From Hydrogenophaga sp. (GTDB lineage Bacteria > Pseudomonadota > Gammaproteobacteria > Burkholderiales > Burkholderiaceae_C): DNA of 64,000 bases. The notes under the pieces are model-generated. The model had not been told where the DNA came from. It worked only from the letters and a program-made list of their open reading frames with translations, and did no database searches. Of this stretch, positions 9,285-17,640 are shown piece by piece. The translations under genes and the position numbers were made by a program. The stretch spans positions 62,001 to 126,000 of the forward strand of contig NZ_JAHCKK010000001.1 in assembly GCF_026125825.1 (NCBI RefSeq), written 5' to 3'. The stretch's first letter is position 1; each line of letters starts with the position of its first letter.

Positions 9285-9964
9285 TGTCGCTGCGGGGAGA
9301 TGCCATCTCCAGCCTGGCCCCTCTTTTGGAGAACAACCGTGCCTGGTCGGCGCGCTGCGCTGCGGAAGATCCGCAGTACTTCGAGCGACTGGCGCACCAG
9401 CAGATGCCGCGCTACCTGTGGATCGGCTGTTCCGACAGCCGGGTACCGGCCAACGAAATCCTGGGGCTGCGGCCTGGCGAGGTGTTCGTGCACCGCAACG
9501 TCGGCAACCTGGTAGTGCACTCCGACCTGAACTGCCTGACGGTGCTGCAGTATGCGGTCGAGGTGTTGAAAGTCGAGCATGTTCTCGTGGTGGGTCACTA
9601 CGGCTGCGGCGGCGTGCAGGCGGTGATAGAACAGCGCCGCACCGGTCTGGCCGAGAACTGGCTGCGCCATCTGGAGGATGTGGCGCGGAAACACATTGAT
9701 CGGCTCGACGGCATTTCCGGCGTTGACGAGCGCGCGGCGCGGCTTTGCGAGATGAACGTGATTGAGCAGGTCAGCAACGTGTGTCGCACCACCACCCTGC
9801 GCCGCGCCTGGGAGCGCGGGCAGCAAGTCGAGGTGCACGGGCTGGTTTACGGCCTGCGCGACGGCTTGCTGCGGCCAGTCGGGGGCAGCGTCAATGGGGT
9901 CAGCGAGTTGCAAGAGCAGTACACCCTTTCATTGGCCATGCTGGACGCCGGCCCGGCCGTTTGA
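9284..9964 (+). CDS. beta-class carbonic anhydrase
   Basis: 226 residues. Zinc ligands of beta carbonic anhydrases are visible: the Cys and Asp of CSDSR near residue 45 and the His and Cys of GHYGCGGV near residue 105. Interconverts carbon dioxide and bicarbonate in the cytoplasm. The start overlaps the upstream hydratase stop, so the two are co-translated. Placement within an operon that encodes a bicarbonate-consuming biotin carboxylase is suggestive of substrate supply; that link is inferred from context. Confidence 0.93.
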   Translation: MSLRGDAISSLAPLLENNRAWSARCAAEDPQYFERLAHQQMPRYLWIGCSDSRVPANEILGLRPGEVFVHRNVGNLVVHSDLNCLTVLQYAVEVLKVEHVLVVGHYGCGGVQAVIEQRRTGLAENWLRHLEDVARKHIDRLDGISGVDERAARLCEMNVIEQVSNVCRTTTLRRAWERGQQVEVHGLVYGLRDGLLRPVGGSVNGVSELQEQYTLSLAMLDAGPAV

Positions 9965-9991
9965 TCGCATCAAGAAAGAAGGAAAATCCCT

Positions 9992-11416
9992 GTGCCAACC
10001 GACACGACAGACCCCGCGACCGACAACATTGCCACCCAGTTGGCCGCCTTTGCACACGGTCTCAAGCCTGGCATGTTGCCCGCAGTCGTGGTGGAACAGG
10101 CCAAGCTGCTGATGCTCGACGCTCTGGGCATCGCCCTGGCCTCGTCTCAGCACGACTTCGCGCACTGCGCTTACCGCGGCTTGCGCGCCCTGGGTGGCGC
10201 GGGTGACAGCGCCGTCATGGGCGCCTTTGCACCCCTGCCGCTGCGCGATGCGGTGCTGATGAATGGCATCCTGGTCCACGGGCTGGACTTCGACGACACC
10301 CACCCCGGCGCGATCACACACCCCAGTGCCAGCGCCTTTCCGTTGGCGCTGGGTCTGGCAGCGCAACGGCATGCCACGGGGCCCGAGATGATCACGGCCT
10401 ATGTGCTCGCGATTGAGGTTGCTGCCCGTCTGGGTGCGGCGGCCGGGGGCGGCTTCCACGACGTTGGCTTTCATCCGACCGGCCTGGTGGGAGCTTTTGG
10501 GTGCGCGCTGGCGGCCGGCAAGCTGATGGGGCTGGATCAGGTGGGCTTGGAGCATGCGCAAGGCGTGGTGCTGTCGATGGCATCCGGTAGCATGGAATTT
10601 CTGAGCGACGGCGCCTGGACCAAGCGCATGCACCCGGGCTGGGCCGGTGTCAGCGGGCTGACCGCCACGGCGCTGGCCGGTGCCGGTTTTCGGGGGCCTT
10701 CACAGCCTTATGAAGGGCGCTTTGGTCTGTACGCCAGTCACTTGGCCGCGCGCGGCTTGTTGGCCGATTTGTCGTTGTGCACGCGCGGCTTGGGCGAGCG
10801 CTGGGAGCTGCTCGAAGTGGCGGTAAAGCTGTACCCAACCTGCCACTTCACGCACGCCAGCATCGATGCCGCGCTGGCGCTGCGGGCGACGGGGCTGCGT
10901 GCCGAGGAGGTGGCATCGGTGCAGGTGCTGCTGCCGCCAGGGGTGCACCCGGTGGTGTGCGAGCCGGTGGCGGCCAAGCGACGACCGGCCAACGTCTATG
11001 AATCGCAGTTCAGCATTCACCACCTGGTCGCGCTGGCCCTGCTGCGCGGCGAGCTGGGGCTGGCCGAACTGGATGCCGCCAACCTGAGCGACCCGCAGGT
11101 GCAGGCGCTGGCTGACCGCATCGAACACGCGGCCGACCCCGATGCCGATTACCCCACCTTCTTTTCCGGCGAACTGCACGTGCGCACGAACGACGGGCGC
11201 GAGCTGCGCTGGCGCGAGTCAGCGCACCGCGGCGCACCGGGCCGGCCGATCACGGCCGCTGACATCGAGGCCAAATTCATGGGCAATGCACTACTGGCAT
11301 TGCCGCGCGATCAGGCGCTGCGCCTGCGCGATGCGCTGCTGTCGGCCGATCGCGCCGAAGACGCCGCCACTCTGGCGCATACCCTGACCCATTCCAACAC
11401 CTCCGGATCCCTTTAA
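9992..11416 (+). CDS. MmgE/PrpD family protein
   Basis: 474 residues from a GTG at 9992, with an AAGGAAA ribosome-binding site. The family includes 2-methylcitrate dehydratase and aconitate decarboxylase. Visible landmarks are the N-terminal helical region, HGLDFDDTHPGAITHPSA near residue 90 and GAAAGGGFHDVGFHPTG near residue 150, both typical of the family, and YPTCHFTHASIDA near residue 275. The stop overlaps the next dehydrogenase start (TAATG). A paralogue lies at 25335. It presumably dehydrates or decarboxylates a branched di- or tricarboxylic acid here, but family members are very often misassigned, so no reaction is claimed. Confidence 0.86.
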   Translation: MPTDTTDPATDNIATQLAAFAHGLKPGMLPAVVVEQAKLLMLDALGIALASSQHDFAHCAYRGLRALGGAGDSAVMGAFAPLPLRDAVLMNGILVHGLDFDDTHPGAITHPSASAFPLALGLAAQRHATGPEMITAYVLAIEVAARLGAAAGGGFHDVGFHPTGLVGAFGCALAAGKLMGLDQVGLEHAQGVVLSMASGSMEFLSDGAWTKRMHPGWAGVSGLTATALAGAGFRGPSQPYEGRFGLYASHLAARGLLADLSLCTRGLGERWELLEVAVKLYPTCHFTHASIDAALALRATGLRAEEVASVQVLLPPGVHPVVCEPVAAKRRPANVYESQFSIHHLVALALLRGELGLAELDAANLSDPQVQALADRIEHAADPDADYPTFFSGELHVRTNDGRELRWRESAHRGAPGRPITAADIEAKFMGNALLALPRDQALRLRDALLSADRAEDAATLAHTLTHSNTSGSL

Positions 11417-12585
11417 TGACTACCAGCCCGCCCATCGCCTTTGATGCGGAAAAAGAAACTCTGGTGCTCGACGCCGTCGAGCGCTTTGTCGACCGCGAGA
11501 TCAAGCCGGTGGCGCAGCGGCTCGAGCACGCCGACGAATGGCCGGCCGACATTGTGGCCGGCATGCGCGAGATGGGCCTGTTCGGCTGCATCATCCGCGA
11601 GGAATATGGCGGCCTCGGCCTGTCGGCCAGTACCTATGCCAAGGTCGTGGAGCGCATCGCGCGGGTATGGATGTCGGTTTCGGGCATCATCAACTCGCAC
11701 CTCATCATGGCCGCCTGCGTGCAGCGCAACGGCACCGAGGCGCAGCGCCAGCGTTTCCTGCCGCGCTTTGCCAGCGGCGAACTGCGCGGCGGGCTGGCGC
11801 TGACCGAGCCCGACTGCGGCACCGACTTGCAGGCGGTGCGCACGGTGGCGCGCCGTGACGGCGACCACTACGTCATCAACGGCACCAAGACCTGGATCTC
11901 CAACGGCGTCCATGGCCAGGCCTTTGCCGTGCTGGTCAAGACCGACCCCGCAGCGCAACCGCGCCATCGCGGCATGAGCCTGTTCATCTGCGAAAAAGGC
12001 CCCGGCTTCACGTCCACTCGCAAGCTCGAAAAGCTCGGTTACAAGGGCATCGACAGCGCCGAGCTGGTGTTCGACAACTTTCGCGTGTCGGCCGCCAACC
12101 TGGTCGGTGGCGTGGAAGGACAGGGTTTCAAGCACGTGATGGGCGGACTGGAACTTGGGCGCATCAATGTGGCTGCGCGCGGCGTGGGTGTGGCGCGCGC
12201 CTGCCTGGAGGAGTCGGTAGCCTATGCCCAACTGCGTCGCACCTTCGGCAAGCCGATCTGCGAACACCAGGCGATCCAGCTCAAGCTGGCCGACATGGCC
12301 ACTCGGGCGGAGGCGGCGCGTCTGCTGGTTGAACAGGCCGCGCGGGCTTATGACGCTGGCCAGCGTTGCGACATGGAAGCCGGCATGGCCAAGCTGTTCG
12401 CCAGCGAAGCGGCGGTCGAGAACTCGATGGAGGCCTTGCGCATCCACGGGGCTTATGGCTACTCGAAGGAAATGAACGTCGAGCGCTACTACCGAGACGC
12501 GCCTCTGCTGTGCATTGGCGAAGGCACCAACGAATTGCAGCGCTTGATCATTTCCGCCCAGCTGGTGGAACGCAGCCCGATCTGA
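11416..12585 (+). CDS. acyl-CoA dehydrogenase (canonical, with EGT glutamate)
   Basis: 389 residues, a full-length ACAD. Visible landmarks are IIREEYGGLGLSAS, the LTEPDCGTDL substrate/FAD segment, WISNGVHG, and near the C-terminus the catalytic glutamate in LCIGEGTNELQR. It is one of the few dehydrogenases in the window with this classical catalytic motif, so it is a strong candidate for ordinary alpha-beta dehydrogenation of a short or branched acyl-CoA. It starts within the stop of the MmgE/PrpD gene and precedes a pair of more divergent dehydrogenases. Confidence 0.92.
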   Translation: MTTSPPIAFDAEKETLVLDAVERFVDREIKPVAQRLEHADEWPADIVAGMREMGLFGCIIREEYGGLGLSASTYAKVVERIARVWMSVSGIINSHLIMAACVQRNGTEAQRQRFLPRFASGELRGGLALTEPDCGTDLQAVRTVARRDGDHYVINGTKTWISNGVHGQAFAVLVKTDPAAQPRHRGMSLFICEKGPGFTSTRKLEKLGYKGIDSAELVFDNFRVSAANLVGGVEGQGFKHVMGGLELGRINVAARGVGVARACLEESVAYAQLRRTFGKPICEHQAIQLKLADMATRAEAARLLVEQAARAYDAGQRCDMEAGMAKLFASEAAVENSMEALRIHGAYGYSKEMNVERYYRDAPLLCIGEGTNELQRLIISAQLVERSPI

Positions 12586-12621
12586 TGTATCGCCTGGGGC
12601 GGCGCCTCAACTCGGCGGTGA

Positions 12622-13803
12622 ATGAACCCCTCGGAGGAAAATTTCTTGAACAACCTGCTGTCCGCTTTCCGGTTCGCCGCCCTGCCCGCCGGGACGAATT
12701 CATTTCGCGCCGAGGTAAAGGCCTTTCTCCAATCCAGCTTTGAGCCAATGCCCGCCGACATCCGGGCCCGTTCATGGATGGGTTTCAATGCCGCTTTCAG
12801 CAAGAAGCTGGCCGCACGGGGCTGGGTCGGCGTGACCTTGCCAGCGCAATACGGTGGCGCCAGCCTGGACGCCTTCTCGCGCTTCGTGCTGGTGGAAGAA
12901 CTGCTGGCCGCCGGTGCCCCGGTTTCCGCACACTGGATCGCCGACCGCCAGAGCGGGCCCCAGATCCTCAAGTTCGGAACCGAGGCGCAACGCCAGTTCT
13001 ATCTGCCCAAAATTTGTGCCGCCGAGGCCTTCTTTTGTATCGGCATGAGCGAGCCCAATGCCGGCTCCGACCTCGCCAGCGTTGGCACACGGGCCAGCCG
13101 CTGCGAAGGTGGCTGGCGTTTGAACGGCCACAAGATATGGACCACCAATGCGCAGCACTGCCACTACATGATCGCGCTGGTGCGCTCGTCGGGCGAGTCG
13201 CAGGATCGGCAAAAGGGCCTGTCGCAGTTCATTGTCGACTTGGCATTGCCCGGCGTGACGGTGCGCCCGATCCGGGATCTAACGGGGGACGCGCATTTCT
13301 CAGAAGTGTTTTTCGACAACGTGCTACTGGCCGACGACGCGCTGATCGGCAATGAAGGCAGCGGCTGGGCGCAAGTCAATGCCGAACTGGCCTTCGAGCG
13401 CAGCGGCCCGGAGCGGGTGTACTCCAGCATCGTGCTGCTGGAGCACTGGATCACCTGCCTGCGCAGTACACCGGCGGTCTCGGCCCATGCCGCCACCATC
13501 GGGCGTTTCGCCACGCACCTGGCCACGCTGCGCAACATGTCGATCGCCGTCACGGCCAAGCTCGTCAACGGGGAAAGCCCGTTGGTCGAAGCGGCCTTGG
13601 TAAAGGATATAGGCACCGAATTCGAGCAGAGCATTCCCGCCGTGATCGGAGCCGCCATCGCTATGGACCCGGACGCCCTGGTCGATGCCGAGTTGTACCG
13701 CGCCGTGGCTTATGTAAGCCAGATTGCGCCCACCTATTCCCTGCGCGGCGGCACGCGCGAGATCCTGCGCGGCATGATCGCGCGCGGTCTGGGCCTGCGT
13801 TGA
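12622..13803 (+). CDS. acyl-CoA dehydrogenase, large subunit of a probable heteromeric pair
   Basis: 393 residues from the ATG at 12622. A TTG at 12646 sits eight bases after a GGAGG and could be the true start, shortening the protein by eight residues. The ACAD fold is clear: TLPAQYGGASLDA, GMSEPNAGSDLAS and KIWTTNAQH. The C-terminal catalytic region reads RGGTREILRG rather than EGT. The following gene, 15 bases downstream, encodes a shorter dehydrogenase-like protein. This long-plus-short arrangement matches the two-subunit dehydrogenases known from steroid side-chain breakdown. The pairing is inference from adjacency and lengths. Confidence 0.88.
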   Translation: MNPSEENFLNNLLSAFRFAALPAGTNSFRAEVKAFLQSSFEPMPADIRARSWMGFNAAFSKKLAARGWVGVTLPAQYGGASLDAFSRFVLVEELLAAGAPVSAHWIADRQSGPQILKFGTEAQRQFYLPKICAAEAFFCIGMSEPNAGSDLASVGTRASRCEGGWRLNGHKIWTTNAQHCHYMIALVRSSGESQDRQKGLSQFIVDLALPGVTVRPIRDLTGDAHFSEVFFDNVLLADDALIGNEGSGWAQVNAELAFERSGPERVYSSIVLLEHWITCLRSTPAVSAHAATIGRFATHLATLRNMSIAVTAKLVNGESPLVEAALVKDIGTEFEQSIPAVIGAAIAMDPDALVDAELYRAVAYVSQIAPTYSLRGGTREILRGMIARGLGLR

Positions 13804-13818
13804 AAACGAGAGCATTCC

Positions 13819-14796
13819 ATGTTTGCACAAGCGATTGAAGATATCCTCGAGGATCAGTGCACGCCCGCCGTGGTGCGCGCGATTGAGGCGGGCGGCTCGA
13901 CCGCTGCGCTGTGGCAGGCGCTGCAAGGCGCCGGCTTCCTCGAACTGCTGGCGTCCGAGGACGCTGGCGGTGCCGGCCTCCCGCTGGCCGATCTGTTCCC
14001 GATACTGTGCAGCTTCGGCCGCTACACGGTGCCGGTGCCGGTGGCTCAGACGATTGTGGCGCGAGCGCTGCTGGGGTCGCAGTTTGCGATGCCCAACGGC
14101 ATGATTACGCTGGGCGCTGCGTTGCGGCGCGAGGCCGATGGCGCCATCGTGTGCTCATTCACACCTTACGGCCGGGTGGCCGATTTCGTGCTGGCCCAAG
14201 ATGGTGATGCCTTGTTGCTGCTGCCTTGCGCAGCGGCGCAGCGTGAAGCAAGCGGGGTGCATGGGAGCCTTGCCGCCAACCTGCGCTGGCCCGATGAGCG
14301 CATCGCGACGCACGTGCCCGGCGCTGGCCCACTGCTGCCGACATTCGCCGCGGCCTTGCACGCCGCCCTGCTCAGCGGGGCCATGACACGGGTCTTCGAA
14401 ATGACACTCCAATTCTGCAATGACCGCATCCAGTTCGGCAAAACCCTGGGCAAGTTCCAGGCGGTGCAGCACCAGTTGAGCGTCATGGCCGAACATGTGG
14501 CTGCTGCCTCGATAGCCGCCGAAGCAGCGTTCCGTACCGACACGACCACGCCCTCCTTGCTCGCCGCTGCCATGGCCAAATCCCGCACCAGCGAGGCGGC
14601 GGTGCTGGTTGCCTCCATTGCCCACGCGCTGCACGGTGCCATTGGCATTGCCGAAGAATACGATCTGCAATTGCTGACCCGGCGTTTGCATGAATGGCGC
14701 ATTGCCCATGGCTCGGAAGCGCACTGGAACGCATTGATCGGCAATAGCGTGCTGGCTTCAGACGCGTCTATTGCCGATTTTGTACGGTCGGTTTAG
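13819..14796 (+). CDS. acyl-CoA dehydrogenase, short subunit of a probable heteromeric pair
   Basis: 325 residues, shorter than a normal ACAD. N-terminal helices (LLASEDAGGAGLPLAD) and the C-terminal helical domain (FGKTLGKFQAVQHQL, HGAIGIAEEYDLQL) are visible, but the middle beta domain is reduced and the TEP-type FAD segment is missing. It has no EGT glutamate; the tail reads IAHGSEAHWNA. Known heteromeric dehydrogenases split FAD and substrate binding across two such chains. It is the last gene of the leftmost plus-strand block and converges on the synthetase gene at 14825. Confidence 0.85.
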   Translation: MFAQAIEDILEDQCTPAVVRAIEAGGSTAALWQALQGAGFLELLASEDAGGAGLPLADLFPILCSFGRYTVPVPVAQTIVARALLGSQFAMPNGMITLGAALRREADGAIVCSFTPYGRVADFVLAQDGDALLLLPCAAAQREASGVHGSLAANLRWPDERIATHVPGAGPLLPTFAAALHAALLSGAMTRVFEMTLQFCNDRIQFGKTLGKFQAVQHQLSVMAEHVAAASIAAEAAFRTDTTTPSLLAAAMAKSRTSEAAVLVASIAHALHGAIGIAEEYDLQLLTRRLHEWRIAHGSEAHWNALIGNSVLASDASIADFVRSV

Positions 14797-14824
14797 CGGG
14801 CGAGCGGCCTCGCCAGCCCAGCCA

Positions 14825-16792
14825 CTACCCTGCCAGCTTGCCCTGCAGCTCGGTCACCGCCTCCGGGTTGACCAGCGAGGACAGGTCGCCCGGACCGTCG
14901 CCCCGGTACACGGCCCGCACGACGCGACGCATGATTTTCATGTTGCGTGTTTTGGGCAGGTCGCTGACCAGCAGCACCTGTCTGGGTCGGTAGGAGGCGC
15001 CCATGCCATGGACAACCGCTTGAGACAGTTCAGCTTGCAGCGCCGCGTCCGCCGCCACGCCGGGCATGGGCACGCAGACGCAGACGATGGCCGAGCCCTT
15101 GATCTCGTCGGGCACGCCGATCACCGCCGCCTCTGACACCTTGCCGGTGCCGGTGAGCAGGGTTTCAATCTCCGACGGGCCGGTGCGCTTGCCTGAGACC
15201 TTGATCGTGTCGTCGCTGCGGCCGAGGATGTAGAACAAGCCGTCCGCATCGTGCATCGCAAAGTCGCCATGCACCCAGACGCCGGGCAGCGTGCGCCAGT
15301 AGCTGTCGAGGTAGCGCTCGTCGTCGCGCCACAGGCTCTTGGTGAAGCCGATGTTGGGGTTGCGCAGCACCAACTCGCCGACCTGGCCCGCGCCGACCGG
15401 CTGACCGTTGTCGTTCACGATGTCGACCCCGGCGCCAAGCCCGCGCGCGCCGAACGAGCCTGGTCGCAAGGGGTGGTGCAGGGTGCCGGTGAAGTTGCAG
15501 CCGCCCACCTCGGTGCCGCCGACAATGTTGAGGAACGGCAGACGCTCTTTGCAGATGTGCTTGAAGAACCAGCGCCAGGGCGCCTCGGTCCATGCCTCGC
15601 CACCGGAGCAGGTGATGCGCAATGCAGACAAGTCGTAGCTTTCGACCTCTGTGTCGCCGTAGCGCATCAGGCTGCGGATCAGCGTGGGCGCGACACCCAG
15701 ATAGGTGACTTTGTGATCCTGCACCAGACGCCAGAAGCGTCCTGTGTCGGGGTAGTCGGGCGTGCCTTCGGCCACCAGCAGGCTGCCGCCGAAATAGCTC
15801 GGGATGCAGGCGCACATGGCACCCACCATCCAGCCCATGTCGCTCATGAAGAAGAAGCGGTCGCTCTGCTTGAAATCGGCGCAGATGTGCATGTCGCGCG
15901 TGACCATCGAGCCCAGGAAACTCACGTGGGTCCAGATGCAGCCCTTGGGCTTGCCGGTGGTGCCCGAGGTGTAGAGCAATACGGCGGGTGCCTCGGCGGC
16001 CATCTCGGCGGTCGGCATGTCACGGGGTTGGGCGGCGATCAGGCTGGCCCAGTCGTGGTCGCGTTCCGGCGTCATCGGGCATGGGGACGCTTCACCCAGG
16101 TGGCGCAGCACCACCACGTGCTGCACGCTGGGTACCTCGCGCAGGGCTTCGTCCAGCACCGACTTCATGACGCCGGGGGTGCCGCGTCTCCAGGTGCCAT
16201 CCACCGTCAGCACCGCCTTGGCTTGTCCGTCGTTCAAACGGGCGACAATGGGTTGCGGCCCGAAGCCCGAAAACAAGGGCATCAACACGGCGCCGATCTT
16301 CAGGACCGCAAAGAACGCGACAAAGGTCTCCGGCAGGTTGGGCATGTACAGGCCGACCCTGTCGCCCCGAGCAATGCCCAGCGACTGCAACGCTCCGGCC
16401 AGGCGGCAAACCTCGGCATCAAACTCGCGGTAACTCAAGGACTTGCGGTTTTTCGGGTCTTCGCCCTCCCACACCAGGAAAGGCTGGTCCCACACCGGCG
16501 TTCCGCGGTGCCGGTCCAGGCAGTTCAGCACGATGTTGGTGGTACCGCCGACACACCAGCGCGCCCACTCGATGCCGCGCGAGGTGTCAAGCATCTGCGT
16601 GTAAGGTTGATAGAAGCGCATGTCGCAAAACTCGAACACCTCTTGCATCAACCAGGCCGGATCGGCATCGGCGCGAGCGCTCAGGTTCTCGAAGCTCGAT
16701 TCGCCCACTTTGTGCAAGAAGGCGGTCAGGTTGGACCGCGCCATCAGTTCAGGAGCGGGCTTCCATTCAAACGGTTGTTTGGTAGAATTCAT
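14825..16792 (-). CDS. AMP-forming acyl-CoA synthetase (acetyl/acetoacetyl-CoA synthetase-like)
   Basis: 655 residues, the length class of acetyl-, propionyl- and acetoacetyl-CoA synthetases. The ATP-binding P-loop is LLYTSGTTGKPKG near residue 275, the YxxTE-like motif is NIVGGTEVGG, the hinge aspartate lies in LGRSDDTIKVSGKR, and the catalytic lysine is in RNMKIMRR near the C-terminus. It activates a carboxylate to its CoA thioester via an acyl-adenylate. It stands alone on the minus strand between two plus-strand blocks and shares a short divergent promoter region with the nitroreductase. The substrate is unknown. Confidence 0.9.
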   Translation of the reverse strand: MNSTKQPFEWKPAPELMARSNLTAFLHKVGESSFENLSARADADPAWLMQEVFEFCDMRFYQPYTQMLDTSRGIEWARWCVGGTTNIVLNCLDRHRGTPVWDQPFLVWEGEDPKNRKSLSYREFDAEVCRLAGALQSLGIARGDRVGLYMPNLPETFVAFFAVLKIGAVLMPLFSGFGPQPIVARLNDGQAKAVLTVDGTWRRGTPGVMKSVLDEALREVPSVQHVVVLRHLGEASPCPMTPERDHDWASLIAAQPRDMPTAEMAAEAPAVLLYTSGTTGKPKGCIWTHVSFLGSMVTRDMHICADFKQSDRFFFMSDMGWMVGAMCACIPSYFGGSLLVAEGTPDYPDTGRFWRLVQDHKVTYLGVAPTLIRSLMRYGDTEVESYDLSALRITCSGGEAWTEAPWRWFFKHICKERLPFLNIVGGTEVGGCNFTGTLHHPLRPGSFGARGLGAGVDIVNDNGQPVGAGQVGELVLRNPNIGFTKSLWRDDERYLDSYWRTLPGVWVHGDFAMHDADGLFYILGRSDDTIKVSGKRTGPSEIETLLTGTGKVSEAAVIGVPDEIKGSAIVCVCVPMPGVAADAALQAELSQAVVHGMGASYRPRQVLLVSDLPKTRNMKIMRRVVRAVYRGDGPGDLSSLVNPEAVTELQGKLAG

Positions 16793-16893
16793 GCTGCCAT
16801 CCTATCCGAACGTCGTATGGGAGTCCAGCGGTGCAAGTCTCACCGCGTCGTTTCTTCTCCGTAGCTCTACGCAGTCAGAAAGGCAGTCCGTCC

Positions 16894-17577
16894 GTGCATG
16901 TTGATGAAGCGATTCGCAGTCGAAAATCGGTCAGGCGGTTTCTACCCACGTCCGTTCCTTCCTCGGTTGTGCAGCACATTTTGAACGTGGCGGCGCGAGC
17001 CCCGAGTGGCAACAACGTGCAGCCGTGGAAGGTGTATGCGGTGGCGGGCGAGTCCCGGCAGCGTCTGTGCGATGCCTTCATTGAGGCGGCCACGCACGAG
17101 CCAGACCGCCACCAGCCTGAATACGCCTACTACCCCACCACCTGGGTCGAGCCCTACCTGGATCGTCGGCGGCGCTGCGGTTTTGGCCTGTATGCCAGCC
17201 TGGGCATCGCCCGCGACGATGCGGCGGCGCGCGCGCATCAGATGCTGCGCAACTACCTGTTCTTCGACGCGCCGGTGGGCCTGCTCGTCACGCTCGATCG
17301 CCGCCTGAACACCGGCAGCTTCATGGATCTGGGCATGTTCATCCAGAACATTCTGGTGGCCGCCCGCGCACAGGGCCTGCACACCTGTGCGCAGGCGGCG
17401 CTTGCTTGGTACCACAAAGTGGCGCGTGCCCAACTGCCTATCAGCGACCACGAAATCCTCGCTTGCGGCATCGCCCTGGGACACGAGGACCTGTCGGCCC
17501 CGGAGAACGCCTTCATCACCGAACGAACCGATGTGGAGACGTTTTCCAGCTTCCATGGTTTCGACGCGGCTCGCTGA
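16894..17577 (+). CDS. nitroreductase-family flavoprotein
   Basis: About 227 residues from the GTG at 16894, preceded by an AAAGG; an in-frame upstream start near 16831 would add about 21 residues with no family resemblance. The FMN-binding signature SRKSVRRFLPTSV, the APSGNNVQPW segment and the C-terminal ALGHED region identify the nitroreductase superfamily, which uses NAD(P)H and FMN. Members reduce nitro groups, quinones, enones or enoyl-type double bonds. It leads the 16.9-20.9 kb operon with a ligase and an Ltp/DUF35 pair, so a redox step on a CoA-bound intermediate is possible but unproven. Confidence 0.82.
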   Translation: MHVDEAIRSRKSVRRFLPTSVPSSVVQHILNVAARAPSGNNVQPWKVYAVAGESRQRLCDAFIEAATHEPDRHQPEYAYYPTTWVEPYLDRRRRCGFGLYASLGIARDDAAARAHQMLRNYLFFDAPVGLLVTLDRRLNTGSFMDLGMFIQNILVAARAQGLHTCAQAALAWYHKVARAQLPISDHEILACGIALGHEDLSAPENAFITERTDVETFSSFHGFDAAR

Positions 17578-17640
17578 GATCACGCGCCAGCGATTGAACC
17601 TTTGATTCATTCCGACAAGCACACCCAAAGGAGCCGCGCG

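Noticed and set aside
14797-14824. Small GGCGAG/CTCGCC hairpin between convergent genes
   Set aside because: Only 6 bp and no T-run on either strand; too weak to call a terminator.
15251-16864. 537-codon plus-strand frame opposite the synthetase at 14825-16792
   Set aside because: Antisense shadow; the minus-strand protein has P-loop and catalytic lysine.
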